Shown here in pieces: positions 54,639 to 63,405 of a stretch of DNA of 64,000 bases. The stretch lies in assembly GCF_002305895.1 (NCBI RefSeq), contig NZ_CP022203.1, positions 4,380,501 to 4,444,500 of the forward strand. The letters run 5' to 3'. Position 1 is the first letter of the stretch; the number at the start of each line of letters is the position of its first letter. The notes under the pieces are model-generated. The model was not told the origin of the DNA. It was given only the letters and a program-made list of their open reading frames with translations, and searched no databases. The position numbers were made by a program, and so were the translations under genes. This DNA is from Corallococcus macrosporus DSM 14697 (GTDB lineage Bacteria; Myxococcota; Myxococcia; Myxococcales; Myxococcaceae).

Positions 54639-56290
54639 TCGAGGCTCCTCTCCTGCTGCGGCCTGTCCAGCCGGAACCACAGGAACATGTAGGGCCCCAT
54701 GGAGAGCTGGTACGGCAGCTCACTCACCCGCGGGAAGGGGGTTTCTCCAATCAGCTCCACTGGCACCGTGCCCTCCCATTCACGCATGTCGAGCACCGCG
54801 GGCTGGGCGAAGCGCGACAGGTTGCACACCACGAGGACCGTCTGGCCTTCCCATTCGCGGATGAAGGCCAGCACCTTGCGATTGTCCGTCTGGAGGAAGC
54901 GCAGGTTGCCCAGGGAGAAGACGGGGTAGCGCTGGCGGATGCGGATCATCCGCTTCACCCAGTGCAGGAGGCTGGACTTCACGCGCTCCTGCGCTTCCAC
55001 GTTGATGGATTGATAGCCGTACACGGGGTCGGCGATGACGGGCGCGTACAGCCGGGAGTAGTCCGCGCGGCTGAAGCCCGCGTTGCGGTCACCCGTCCAC
55101 TGCATGGGCGTGCGCACGCCGTTGCGGTCGCCGAGGTAGATGTTGTCACCCATGCCAATCTCGTCGCCGTAGTAGAGGACGGGCGTGCCGGGCAGGGTGA
55201 AGAGCAGGCTGTGCATCAGCTCGATGCGCCGGCGGCCGTTGTCCATCAGCGGCGCCAGGCGGCGGCGGATGCCCAGGTTGATGCGCATGCGCGGGTCGGT
55301 GGCGTACTCCCGGTACATGTAGTCCCGGTCCTCGTCCGTCACCATCTCCAGCGTCAGCTCGTCATGGTTGCGCAGGAAAATGGCCCACTGGCAGTTGTCC
55401 GGGATGTCCGGCGTCTGCTGCATGATTTCCACGATGGGCGTGCGGTCCTCGCGGCGCACCGCCATGAAGAGGCGGGGCATCACCGGGAAGTGGAAGCCCA
55501 TGTGGAACTCGTCGCCGTCGCCGAAGTACACGCGCACGTCGGCGGGCCACTGGTTCGCCTCCGCCAGCAGCATCTTCCCCTGGTATTCGGCGTCGATGGT
55601 CTTCCGCAGGCGCTTGAGGAAGGCGTGCGTCTCCGGGAGGTTCTCGCAGTTGGTGTCCTCCCGCTCGAAGAGGTAGGGCACGGCGTCGCAGCGGAACCCG
55701 TCCACGCCCATGTTGAGCCAGAAGCGCATGACGTCCAGCATGGCCTCCTGCACCTCGGGGTTGTCGTAGTTGAGGTCCGGCTGGTGGCTGAAGAAGCGGT
55801 GCCAGAAGTACTGCTTGGCCACCGGATCCCACGTCCAGTTGGAGCGCTCCGTGTCCAGGAAGATGATGCGCGCGCCCTTGTACTGCTCGTCGGTGTCGCT
55901 CCAGACGTACCAGTCGCGCTTGGGGCTGTTGGGGTCGCTGCGCGCCTCCTGGAACCAGGGGTGCTGGTCGCTGGTGTGGTTCACCACCAGCTCGGTGATG
56001 ATGCGGATGTCGCGCTTGTGCGCTTCATCCACCAGGCGCTGGAAGTCCGCGAGCGTGCCGTAGTCCGGGTGGACGCCGTAGTAGTCCGCGATGTCGTAGC
56101 CGTCGTCGCGCAGCGGCGACGGGTAGTGGGGCAAGAGCCAGAGGCAGTTGACGCCCAGGTCCTGGAGGTACGGCAGCTTTTCAATCAGGCCCGGGATGTC
56201 GCCGTGGCCGTCGCCATTGGAGTCATGGAAGGCGCGAAGGTGCAGCTCGTAGATAAGGGCTTTCTTGTACCAGAGGGGATCCAGGTCCAT
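54635..56290 (-). CDS. treS: Trehalose synthase (maltose/trehalose isomerase)
   Basis: 551 residues. It begins [20 protein letters not shown], typical of TreS, with the GH13 residues Asp about 200 in [10 protein letters not shown], Glu about 243 in LLAEANQWP and Asp about 310 in [10 protein letters not shown]. It interconverts trehalose and maltose and may form a complex with Mak. It lies 15 bp after glgE and overlaps mak. Confidence 0.95.
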   Translation of the reverse strand: MDLDPLWYKKALIYELHLRAFHDSNGDGHGDIPGLIEKLPYLQDLGVNCLWLLPHYPSPLRDDGYDIADYYGVHPDYGTLADFQRLVDEAHKRDIRIITELVVNHTSDQHPWFQEARSDPNSPKRDWYVWSDTDEQYKGARIIFLDTERSNWTWDPVAKQYFWHRFFSHQPDLNYDNPEVQEAMLDVMRFWLNMGVDGFRCDAVPYLFEREDTNCENLPETHAFLKRLRKTIDAEYQGKMLLAEANQWPADVRVYFGDGDEFHMGFHFPVMPRLFMAVRREDRTPIVEIMQQTPDIPDNCQWAIFLRNHDELTLEMVTDEDRDYMYREYATDPRMRINLGIRRRLAPLMDNGRRRIELMHSLLFTLPGTPVLYYGDEIGMGDNIYLGDRNGVRTPMQWTGDRNAGFSRADYSRLYAPVIADPVYGYQSINVEAQERVKSSLLHWVKRMIRIRQRYPVFSLGNLRFLQTDNRKVLAFIREWEGQTVLVVCNLSRFAQPAVLDMREWEGTVPVELIGETPFPRVSELPYQLSMGPYMFLWFRLDRPQQERSLE

Positions 56291-56305
56291 ACGCCTCTCG
56301 GGTTG

Positions 56306-58303
56306 TCACTCGTAGTAGTCGAACGCGTTCTCGGTGCGGCGGAACCGGTGGACGGCCCAGAGGGCCGCGGGCTGCTCGGGCGTCAGGCGCACCTGCACGT
56401 CGGGACCCTGCCACAGCGAGCGCTGGTCCGACATCAACTCGTGCACCTGATATGTCTCATCGGGGCGCGCGCCCAGCCACTCCAGGGGCACGTGCAGCAG
56501 CGCCTCCTGGGCGGCGTACGGGTCCAGGCTCACCGCCACCAGCACCGTGCTGGCGCCGTCGGGCGTGCGCTTGCCGTAGAAGAGGACGCGGTCGTTGTTC
56601 GACGTGAAGAAGCGCAGCGTGCCGTACTGGTGCAGGGCGGGGTGCGTGCGGCGCGCGTCGTTGAGGCGCGCAATCCAGTCCCGGATGTTGCCGGGCCGGT
56701 CCCAGTCCCAGGCGACGAGCTGGTACTTCTCCGAATCGGTGTACTCCTCCTTGCCCGGGATGGGGCGGCCCTCGCACAGCTCGTAGCCGCAGTACATGCC
56801 CCAGACGGAGGACAGGGTGCCCGCCAGCGCCGCGCGCAGCCGGAAGGCGCCGGGCCCCGCGTTCTGGAGGAACTCCGGGAGGATGTCCGGCGTGTTGGGC
56901 CAGAGGTTGCCGCGGAAGGAGTCGGACACGGGCGGCTGGGTGATCTCCTCCAGGTACTCCTGGAGCTCGCCCTTGAAGTTGCGCCACGTGAAGTAGGTGT
57001 ACGACTGGGTGAAGCCCACCTTGCCCAGGGCCTTCATCACCTTGGGCCGGGTGAAGGCCTCCGACAGGAAGAGGACCTGCGGGTGGGCCTCCTGCACGCG
57101 GCGGATGAGCCACGCCCAGAACTGCGTGGGCTTGGTGTGGGGGTTGTCCACGCGGAAGGTGTTCACCCCCTGCTTCACCCAGTGGAGGACGACGGACTCC
57201 AGCTCCGCCCAGAGCGACTCCCGGGCGGGCCCCATCCAGTCGAAGTTGACGATGTCCTCGTAGCGCTTGGGCGGGTTCTCCGCCGTCTTGATGGTGCCGT
57301 CCGGGCGGTGCTGGAACCACTCCGGATGCTCCTTCACGTAGGGGTGGTCCGGTGAGCACTGGAAGGCCAGGTCCAGCGCCACCTCGATGCCGTGCGCCTG
57401 GGCCGCCTCGACGAAGTGTCGGAAGTCCTCCAGCGTGCCCAGCTTGGGATGCACCGCCTTGTGGCCGCCCTCCGCGGCGCCAATGGCCCAGGGGCTGCCC
57501 ACGTCGTCGGGGCCCGCGGTGAGGCTGTTGTTCCGGCCCTTGCGCGCGGTCCGGCCAATGGGGTGGATGGGCGGCAGGTAGACGGTGTCGAAGCCCATCG
57601 ACTGGATGTACGGCAGCCAGGCCTCGGCGTCGCGGAAGGTGGCGTGGGTGACGCCGTCGCGCAGGGCCGAGCGCGGGAAGAACTCGTACCACGCGCTGAA
57701 GCGGGCCTTCTCCCGGTCCGCGAAGACCTCCAGCACCTTGTCGTAGCGGCGCGCCAGGGCGCGGTCCGGGTGGGCGGAGGCCACGTCGGCGAGCTCGGGC
57801 GCCAGCGCCACGGCGAGCAGGTCAGGGGAGGGGGGCTGACGCAGCCGGGCCGCGGCTTCGCCGAGCACGCGGGCGTCCTCCGGCTGCTTCGCCGTGCGGG
57901 CTCGGGCGGCGGCGCCCTCCAGCAACGCGGCGCCTTCCAGCAACTCGCTGCGCACGTCGCGGCCCACGTCCACCTTGCGCTTCAGCTCGGAGGTCCAGGT
58001 CCGGAAGAGGTCGGGCCAGGCTTCGATGGTGAATTCGTAGCGGCCGTTCCGGGCCAGGGGGAAATCCCCCTCCCAGCGGTCATTGCCGAGGAAGCGCAGG
58101 GGGACTTCCTCCCAGTCGGTCTGTTGGGCCCTGGGCGTCACCTGGCGCCAGCGGACGACGGCGACGAGGACGTCATGGCCTTCCTTGAAGATGTCAGCCC
58201 GGACGGTGCACCGTTCTCCAACGACGCGCTTCACGGCGTGACGTCCAGCGTCCAGCTCGGGGCTGACTCCCTCGATGAATACGCTTCCGAGTCGTTCAGT
58301 CAT
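56306..58303 (-). CDS. glgE: Alpha-1,4-glucan:maltose-1-phosphate maltosyltransferase
   Basis: 665 residues, the usual GlgE length. An N-terminal beta domain (RVVGERCTVRADIFKEGHD) is followed by a four-helix insert and a GH13 barrel: FDTVYLPPIHPIGRTARKG, the nucleophile Asp about 384 in FRVDNPHTKP, and Glu about 413 in LFLSEAFTRP. The PPIHPIG and NPHTKP blocks distinguish it from ordinary amylases. It transfers maltosyl units from maltose-1-phosphate to growing alpha-glucan. First gene of the operon; its promoter must lie in 58304-58523. Confidence 0.95.
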   Translation of the reverse strand: MTERLGSVFIEGVSPELDAGRHAVKRVVGERCTVRADIFKEGHDVLVAVVRWRQVTPRAQQTDWEEVPLRFLGNDRWEGDFPLARNGRYEFTIEAWPDLFRTWTSELKRKVDVGRDVRSELLEGAALLEGAAARARTAKQPEDARVLGEAAARLRQPPSPDLLAVALAPELADVASAHPDRALARRYDKVLEVFADREKARFSAWYEFFPRSALRDGVTHATFRDAEAWLPYIQSMGFDTVYLPPIHPIGRTARKGRNNSLTAGPDDVGSPWAIGAAEGGHKAVHPKLGTLEDFRHFVEAAQAHGIEVALDLAFQCSPDHPYVKEHPEWFQHRPDGTIKTAENPPKRYEDIVNFDWMGPARESLWAELESVVLHWVKQGVNTFRVDNPHTKPTQFWAWLIRRVQEAHPQVLFLSEAFTRPKVMKALGKVGFTQSYTYFTWRNFKGELQEYLEEITQPPVSDSFRGNLWPNTPDILPEFLQNAGPGAFRLRAALAGTLSSVWGMYCGYELCEGRPIPGKEEYTDSEKYQLVAWDWDRPGNIRDWIARLNDARRTHPALHQYGTLRFFTSNNDRVLFYGKRTPDGASTVLVAVSLDPYAAQEALLHVPLEWLGARPDETYQVHELMSDQRSLWQGPDVQVRLTPEQPAALWAVHRFRRTENAFDYYE

Positions 58304-58523
58304 GGTGGCTGGCGGCCCTTATAGGTCTTGGGTTGTGATGGCCTCGCGGCGAATCGCGACTGTTGTCGATGCTGGACGGCTTCCTTCCCGGCCGCGTTGG
58401 CTCGTGAACGTTAAGGATGGGGGCGGGCACTGCCCACCCTGGAAGGCACGGCGCGCACGGGTGCCCGCCTGCCGATACTTGAAGCTGGGAACTGCCCCGC
58501 TGATTGAGCTATCCGGGACGAAC

Positions 58524-59111
58524 ATGGCGCCTCCCCCCACCGCTGTTCTCCGAGCAGGCGACCCGGCGTCAGACCATGCCCTGCTTCAGCGAGTGGCCCT
58601 GGGCAGTCCTCAGGCCATGCAGGACGTCTATGCCCGGTGCGGCGGGCGCGGCTTCGCCATCGCGTTGCGGCTGCTGCCGACGCGCGCGGACGCGGAGGAG
58701 GTGTTGCAGGAGTCCTTCCTGGAGGTCTGGCGGCGCGCGCGTGAGTTCGACCCGGACCGAGGGGGACTGGAGGGCTGGGTGACGACCATCGTGCGCACGC
58801 GCGCCATTGATCGGCTGCGCGCCCAGGGCACGGTGGCGCGCGTGGCGGAAGGCGCGTCACACCAGGGGCCGCCCGTCAGCGCCATGCCCACCGCGCCTGA
58901 CGAAGCGGCGAGCCAGGAGGAGTCCCGCGCGCGGGTCCAGGAGGCCCTGGCGCAGCTCCCCCCGGAGCAGCGCGAGGTGGTGGAGCTGGCCTACTTCGAG
59001 GGGCTGTCACAGCGGGAGATCTCCGAGCGCACCGGGCACCCGCTGGGCACGGTGAAGACGCGCGCCCGGCTCGCCCTGGAGAAGCTGGGAGGGCTGCTGG
59101 ACCCGCCGTGA
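58524..59111 (+). CDS. ECF sigma factor (RpoE/SigK-like)
   Basis: 195 residues from the ATG at 58524; an open frame from 58275 continues upstream but the added part overlaps glgE and is not coding-like. Region 2: AMQDVYARCGGRGFAIALRLL, ADAEEVLQESFLEVWRRA and FDPDRGGLEGWVTTIVRTRAIDRLR. Region 4: LAQLPPEQREVVELAYFEGLSQREISERTGHPLGTVKTRARLAL (the classical ECF helix-turn-helix, quoted by its hallmarks). No anti-sigma gene follows; an exported dioxygenase gene starts 135 bp downstream. Confidence 0.88.
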   Translation: MAPPPTAVLRAGDPASDHALLQRVALGSPQAMQDVYARCGGRGFAIALRLLPTRADAEEVLQESFLEVWRRAREFDPDRGGLEGWVTTIVRTRAIDRLRAQGTVARVAEGASHQGPPVSAMPTAPDEAASQEESRARVQEALAQLPPEQREVVELAYFEGLSQREISERTGHPLGTVKTRARLALEKLGGLLDPP

Positions 59112-59245
59112 CGGGCGCCTGGCTCCCTGGCCGTCCTGGGGCGCCGATTCCGTTTCGCCGCTTCAGATTCCCTCAAGGTTTTCCGGCCAGAAGGGAGAGG
59201 TGCCCGCGGCCGTGGGCACGTCACCGACTGGAACGGAGGCTCTGG

Positions 59246-60196
59246 ATGAAAAGCGAAGTCATGTCGCGCCGTCGGATTCTCAAGGGCATGGGAATGACGC
59301 TGGCCACCTTGCCACTCGCGCGTCTCGTCATGGCCTGTGGTGAGGGCACGGACCCCATTGATGAATCGGACGCCGGCTCGGAGGCGGATTCGGGGACGGG
59401 CGCCAGCGCGTGGGCCACGGGCGGCACCGCCGCGATGACGCTGGCGGCGTCCTATCCGGACCCGTTCGCGGCGGGCCTCGGGACGGCTTGCGCGCTCACG
59501 TGCGAGGCCACGCTGGGGCCCTGCTACGCCGCCACGGTGGAGCGGCAGGACATCAGCGAAGGCGAGGCCGGGCTGCCTGTCCGTCTGGCATTCCGGGTGG
59601 TGGACGAGAACTGCGAGCCCATCCCCGGCGCCAGCGTGGACATCTGGCACGCCGGGCCCGGCGGGCTGTATTCGGGCGAGGACGCGAGCGACTTCTGTAC
59701 CTCGGGTGACGCGGACGCCCGCGCCGCGCGGTGGTTCCGAGGCGTGCAGACGACGGACGCCGAGGGCCGGGTGAGCTTCGATACGTGCTTCCCGGGCTGG
59801 TACAGCAGCCGCACCATCCACATCCACTTCACCGTGCGCGTGAACGGGAGCGAGTACGTCACCTCGCAGCTCTTCTTCGACGACACGCTGAATGACGAGA
59901 TCGTCAACACCCAGCCGCTCTATGACGCGCGCGGGCCGCGGGACACGACGAACCAGGACGACACGGTCATCTCCGGCGACGCCGTGGGGGATTACCTGTT
60001 CCAGACCGAGCGCATGGCGGATGGCGCGATGCTGGCGTGGAAGACGCTGGTCATCCGCTCCTCCCTGTCGGATGCGCGGTGCGCGGTGCCAGGAGGGGGC
60101 GGTGGACCGGGCGGTCCCGGTGGACCGCCGCCGGGCGGTGACGGCGGGATGGGGCCTGCACCGGGACTCGACGGAGGCACGGGCGCGCCTCCCTGA
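59246..60196 (+). CDS. Exported intradiol ring-cleavage dioxygenase-like protein (Tat lipoprotein)
   Basis: 316 residues, ATG at 59246 after GGAGG. The twin-arginine start SRRRILKGMGMTLATLPLARLVMACG ends in a lipobox-like Cys, so a Tat-exported lipoprotein is likely. The catalytic core has CEATLGPCYA, GASVDIWHAGPGGLYSG (first Tyr ligand) and GWYSSRTIHIHFTV (second Tyr and both His ligands for non-haem Fe3+). All four iron ligands are present. The C-terminus is an unusual Gly/Pro-rich tail (about residues 275-316). Ring-cleaving substrate unknown; related exported proteins are widespread in soil bacteria. Confidence 0.85.
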   Translation: MKSEVMSRRRILKGMGMTLATLPLARLVMACGEGTDPIDESDAGSEADSGTGASAWATGGTAAMTLAASYPDPFAAGLGTACALTCEATLGPCYAATVERQDISEGEAGLPVRLAFRVVDENCEPIPGASVDIWHAGPGGLYSGEDASDFCTSGDADARAARWFRGVQTTDAEGRVSFDTCFPGWYSSRTIHIHFTVRVNGSEYVTSQLFFDDTLNDEIVNTQPLYDARGPRDTTNQDDTVISGDAVGDYLFQTERMADGAMLAWKTLVIRSSLSDARCAVPGGGGGPGGPGGPPPGGDGGMGPAPGLDGGTGAPP

Positions 60197-60238
60197 GCTG
60201 GCCGCGCGCGGCTCGGGGTGGACGAGGAGGCAGACGGC

Positions 60239-60913
60239 ATGGGAGAGCGCATCCTGCTCGTGGAGGACGCCCCGCAGCTCGGCGCGCAGATTGTCGAGCA
60301 CCTGCGCGGCGCGGGCTTCGAGCCCGCGTGGTGGCGGGAGGGCCGCGTGCTGGCCCCCGGCGAGCTGCCCGACGTGAGCCTGGTCGTGCTGGACCTGATG
60401 CTCCCCGGCACCTACGGCCTGGACATGTTGAAGTCGCTGCGGGCCTTCTCGGAGGTGCCGGTGCTCATCCTCAGCGCTCGCAACGACACCCTGGACAAGG
60501 TGCGGGCGCTGAAGCTGGGCGCCGATGACTACCTGACGAAGCCGTTCTGGCCCGAGGAGCTCATTGAGCGGGTGCGGGCCCGGCTGCGCCGGCCGGCGTT
60601 GCAGAAGCCGGACGCCGTGGTGGAGCTGGGGCCGCTGCGCCTCGACCTCGCGTCCCACGAGGTCCAGGTCCATGGCCAGCCCGTGGAGTTGACGCGGGTG
60701 GAGTTCGCGCTGCTCGCGGCGCTGGCCCGCCGGCCGCGCGAGGCCGTGACGCGGCAGTGGCTGGTGGACCATGTGATGGATCCGGAGCGGGAGGGGACCG
60801 AGCGGACGCTGGATGTGCACGTGTCCCGGCTCCGGCGGAAGCTGGGCGCGCGGCATGGCGTGGAGACCGTCTGGGGCGTGGGCTACCGGCTCGTGCCGGG
60901 GGATGGAACGTGA
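60239..60913 (+). CDS. OmpR-family response regulator
   Basis: 224 residues from the ATG at 60239, which has GAGGAGG eight bases upstream. Receiver: ILLVEDAPQ (acidic pair), phosphoacceptor Asp about 53 in LVVLDLMLPG, Ser/Thr in LILSARN, Lys in LTKPFWPEEL. A winged-helix Trans_Reg_C domain follows, with ELTRVEFALLAALARRP-like and RTLDVHVSRLRRKLG blocks. The stop overlaps the sensor-kinase start (GTGA). Confidence 0.93.
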   Translation: MGERILLVEDAPQLGAQIVEHLRGAGFEPAWWREGRVLAPGELPDVSLVVLDLMLPGTYGLDMLKSLRAFSEVPVLILSARNDTLDKVRALKLGADDYLTKPFWPEELIERVRARLRRPALQKPDAVVELGPLRLDLASHEVQVHGQPVELTRVEFALLAALARRPREAVTRQWLVDHVMDPEREGTERTLDVHVSRLRRKLGARHGVETVWGVGYRLVPGDGT

Positions 60914-62436
60914 AGCTTCGTCTGCGGTTGGCGCTCACGGTGGTCGCGGTGTCCGTGCCGGTGGTCGCGAGCGTGGGGTACGTGCAGCACTCGCTGCGGC
61001 AGCGCGGCCAGGCGGAGGTGTTGGAGGCGTCCACGCTGGCGCGGATGCAGGCCGGTGAGCGGGAGCGCTGTGAGGCGCGGCCCGCGACGTGGCTGGCGCG
61101 GCGGGGGCCCATGCCTCGGGAGGGACGGCCACCGCCGCCTGGGATGGAGGGGCGCGGGCCGGAGGGACGCTTGGGGATGAACGGGCCTCCCGGTCCGGAT
61201 GGGCCGCCTCGCAGGGACGGCCCGGGTGGACCTGGCGGCCCTCCTCCAAAGGGTGAGCCCGGTCCGTGGCCCATGGGCGTTGCCCACTACGCCTACGACA
61301 CCACGCTCGACTCCCAGAACCCGTCCGCGCCCGTCCTCCCCGAGTCTGTCCGGCGCGAAGCCCTGGACGGAGGGGCGACGGTCGTCCGCCGCACGAGCCG
61401 GGACGGCGCGAGCGTGCTGGAGGTCCTCGTCCGGATGCCGTGGGAGGAAGGCCCTTGTGCCTTCATCCTCGCGCGGCGGCTGGAGCCCCGGGGGCCGCCG
61501 ATGGGGGGCATTCCGCCCCCAGAGGTGCTGGGCGTCCCGTTGCTCGCCGTGCTCGCGATGGTGGTGGCGCTGGGGCCGGTGGTCCGGCGCGTGCGGCAGC
61601 TCACCGCGGAGGTCCGCGCCTCCGCGAACAGCCGCTACGCGGAGCCGGTGTTGGTCCGCGGCCATGACGAGGTCGCCGAGTTGGCTCGCGCCTTCCAGGA
61701 GGCCCGCGCCGAAATCCAGCGGCAGCTCTCCCAGCAGGAGGCGCGCGAGCAGGCCCTGCGGGACTTCCTCGCGAACACCACGCACGACGTGATGACGCCG
61801 CTCACGGTGCTGCAAGGGCACCTGTCCGCGCTCCAGCAGCGGCTGAGCCGCGGTGAAGCGCTGGAGCCCTCCGTGGTGGGCGACGCGATGGGCGAGGCGC
61901 ACTACATCGCGTCCTTGGTCCACAACCTCGCGGCGGCCGCGCGGCTCGAGGCGGGACAGCCGCGGGTCCAATGGGCGGCCGTGGACTTGAACGCGGTGGT
62001 GTCACGGGTGCTGGGGCGGCATCAGCCCATCGCCCGGCAGCAGCGGATCGCCCTGGAGAGCGGCGTGCCGGAGGCGGCCGTCCGGGTCCACGGGGACGTC
62101 ACGCTCATCGAGCAGGCCGTGAGCAACCTCGTGTTCAACGGCATCCACCACGGCCGCGAGGACGGTCACGTCGCCGTGGTGTTGGAGCATTCGAGAGACC
62201 AGCGCTTCCTCCTGCGCGTCATCGATGACGGGCCCGGCATCCCGGAGGAGGAGCGCGTCCGGCTGATGGAGCGGCGCTTCCGCGGGAACGCCGCGCGCAC
62301 CCGGGGAATCCAGGGGCAGGGGCTGGGCCTGCACATCACTCAGCACGTCGCGCGGGTGCATGGCTGGAGCCTGACGCTGGCGCCGTCGGAGTATGGAGGG
62401 CTGGAGGTCGTGCTGGAGGGGGCGTCCGCCAGTTAG
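60910..62436 (+). CDS. Sensor histidine kinase with Pro/Gly-rich periplasmic insert
   Basis: 508 residues from a GTG that overlaps the response-regulator stop. A first membrane helix near 8-25 is followed by a sensor region containing a remarkable Gly/Pro/Arg-rich stretch (about 60-120; repeated GPPG-like triplets), then helix 2 near 200-220, HAMP, the HisKA box with His about 292 in NTTHDVMTPLTVL, and the ATPase with NLVFNGIHHG, DDGPGIPEE and GLGLHITQHV. Pairs with the OmpR regulator. The signal may be sensed by the Pro/Gly insert, but no ligand is known. Confidence 0.92.
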   Translation: MKLRLRLALTVVAVSVPVVASVGYVQHSLRQRGQAEVLEASTLARMQAGERERCEARPATWLARRGPMPREGRPPPPGMEGRGPEGRLGMNGPPGPDGPPRRDGPGGPGGPPPKGEPGPWPMGVAHYAYDTTLDSQNPSAPVLPESVRREALDGGATVVRRTSRDGASVLEVLVRMPWEEGPCAFILARRLEPRGPPMGGIPPPEVLGVPLLAVLAMVVALGPVVRRVRQLTAEVRASANSRYAEPVLVRGHDEVAELARAFQEARAEIQRQLSQQEAREQALRDFLANTTHDVMTPLTVLQGHLSALQQRLSRGEALEPSVVGDAMGEAHYIASLVHNLAAAARLEAGQPRVQWAAVDLNAVVSRVLGRHQPIARQQRIALESGVPEAAVRVHGDVTLIEQAVSNLVFNGIHHGREDGHVAVVLEHSRDQRFLLRVIDDGPGIPEEERVRLMERRFRGNAARTRGIQGQGLGLHITQHVARVHGWSLTLAPSEYGGLEVVLEGASAS

Positions 62437-62526
62437 AGCGCCGATCAGGCCATGGCGAGGGAATCGGCACGAGTTGTTCGACGAGGCTCTTCAGGACGAA
62501 CTTGAGGCAATGTACCGCCCGGCACG

Positions 62527-63405
62527 TCAAGGCGCGCCGGGTCTGCGCGGGTCTGCGAGCTGGTGCTGGGCCCTGTAGGAGGGAGGTACGAGGTGACGAA
62601 GCGCGTGCCACGCGAATGCGGACCACTGTGCTTCCGGGGTGAAGCTGTCCGCGATCAGTTGGTTCCACCGTTTGTGCGCCTCGGGGATACGGCCAGCGGC
62701 CAGATGTTGCTCCACTTCTTCGATGATCGGCAGCAGCGATCTCACATGGCCCTGAGCCCGGCCCGCCAATTCGCTGAGCTGGAGGATTTCGATGGTTGCT
62801 CTCCCCTCGTCCGTCAGGCCCAGGGGCGTCCAGAGCCAGTCTCGCCGGTTGAAGCGGGTGTTCGTGGGGTACCACTCGATGTGGTCGAGCGGGTCTTCGG
62901 CTCCCGCCGGATCGAGCAACAGCGGCCGCTCCTTGGACACGTCCGAGATGGAGTCGGGCCGCGAGCGTGAAACGGGCGCCTTGGGTGCACGGGCTTTTCG
63001 AGTCTTGCGGCGCAGTGGGAAGTAGTTCGCCTTGTGGCCACGGTCATTACATCGGCTGCAGGAAAACAGCAGGTTCGACCAGCTCCAGGCCAGCCACCAG
63101 TAATGCCCCTTGTCGATACGAGGCTTCTGGCCAGGGAGGTGCCTCCAGGCACCATCTTTAGGGCGGTAATGCTCGACCGGCGAGCTGCTGAAATCCATCT
63201 GGCGCTCGCACCATGCGCACTTCTCGTGCTGGGCGAGGTACAGGGCCTGCTTGGTCGCGCGAGAGTTGTAGCCTTTGCTCAGGATTTCCTGCAGGGCGTC
63301 GGACATCCCCCTGTGTCGGTTGAAGACCTTCGCGGCGGCGGCTTGGTACCGGGGGGCGGATTTTTCAAGGCCGATGGGCGCGGCACCGCGAGCGATGCGG
63401 ATCAC
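62527..63405 (-). CDS. ptuB: Septu PtuB-type HNH nuclease (TIGR02646-like)
   Basis: 292 residues from a GTG that overlaps the PtuA stop (GTGA). The HNH core is intact: CAWCE (first Zn Cys pair), VEHYRPKDG (His of the active site), WWLAWSWSNLLFSCSRCNDRGHKANYFPL (Asn and second Cys pair). This order is the TIGR02646/PtuB form. In Septu, PtuA binds ATP and oligomerises with PtuB, which cuts phage DNA. No reverse transcriptase or retron RNA is seen in the window, so plain Septu is favoured, but the upstream side is cut off. Confidence 0.87.
   Translation of the reverse strand: MIRIARGAAPIGLEKSAPRYQAAAAKVFNRHRGMSDALQEILSKGYNSRATKQALYLAQHEKCAWCERQMDFSSSPVEHYRPKDGAWRHLPGQKPRIDKGHYWWLAWSWSNLLFSCSRCNDRGHKANYFPLRRKTRKARAPKAPVSRSRPDSISDVSKERPLLLDPAGAEDPLDHIEWYPTNTRFNRRDWLWTPLGLTDEGRATIEILQLSELAGRAQGHVRSLLPIIEEVEQHLAAGRIPEAHKRWNQLIADSFTPEAQWSAFAWHALRHLVPPSYRAQHQLADPRRPGAP

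Noticed and set aside
62437-62526. Small gene between the sensor kinase and ptuB
   Set aside because: Only 90 bp with no start, ribosome site or conserved peptide that I can support.
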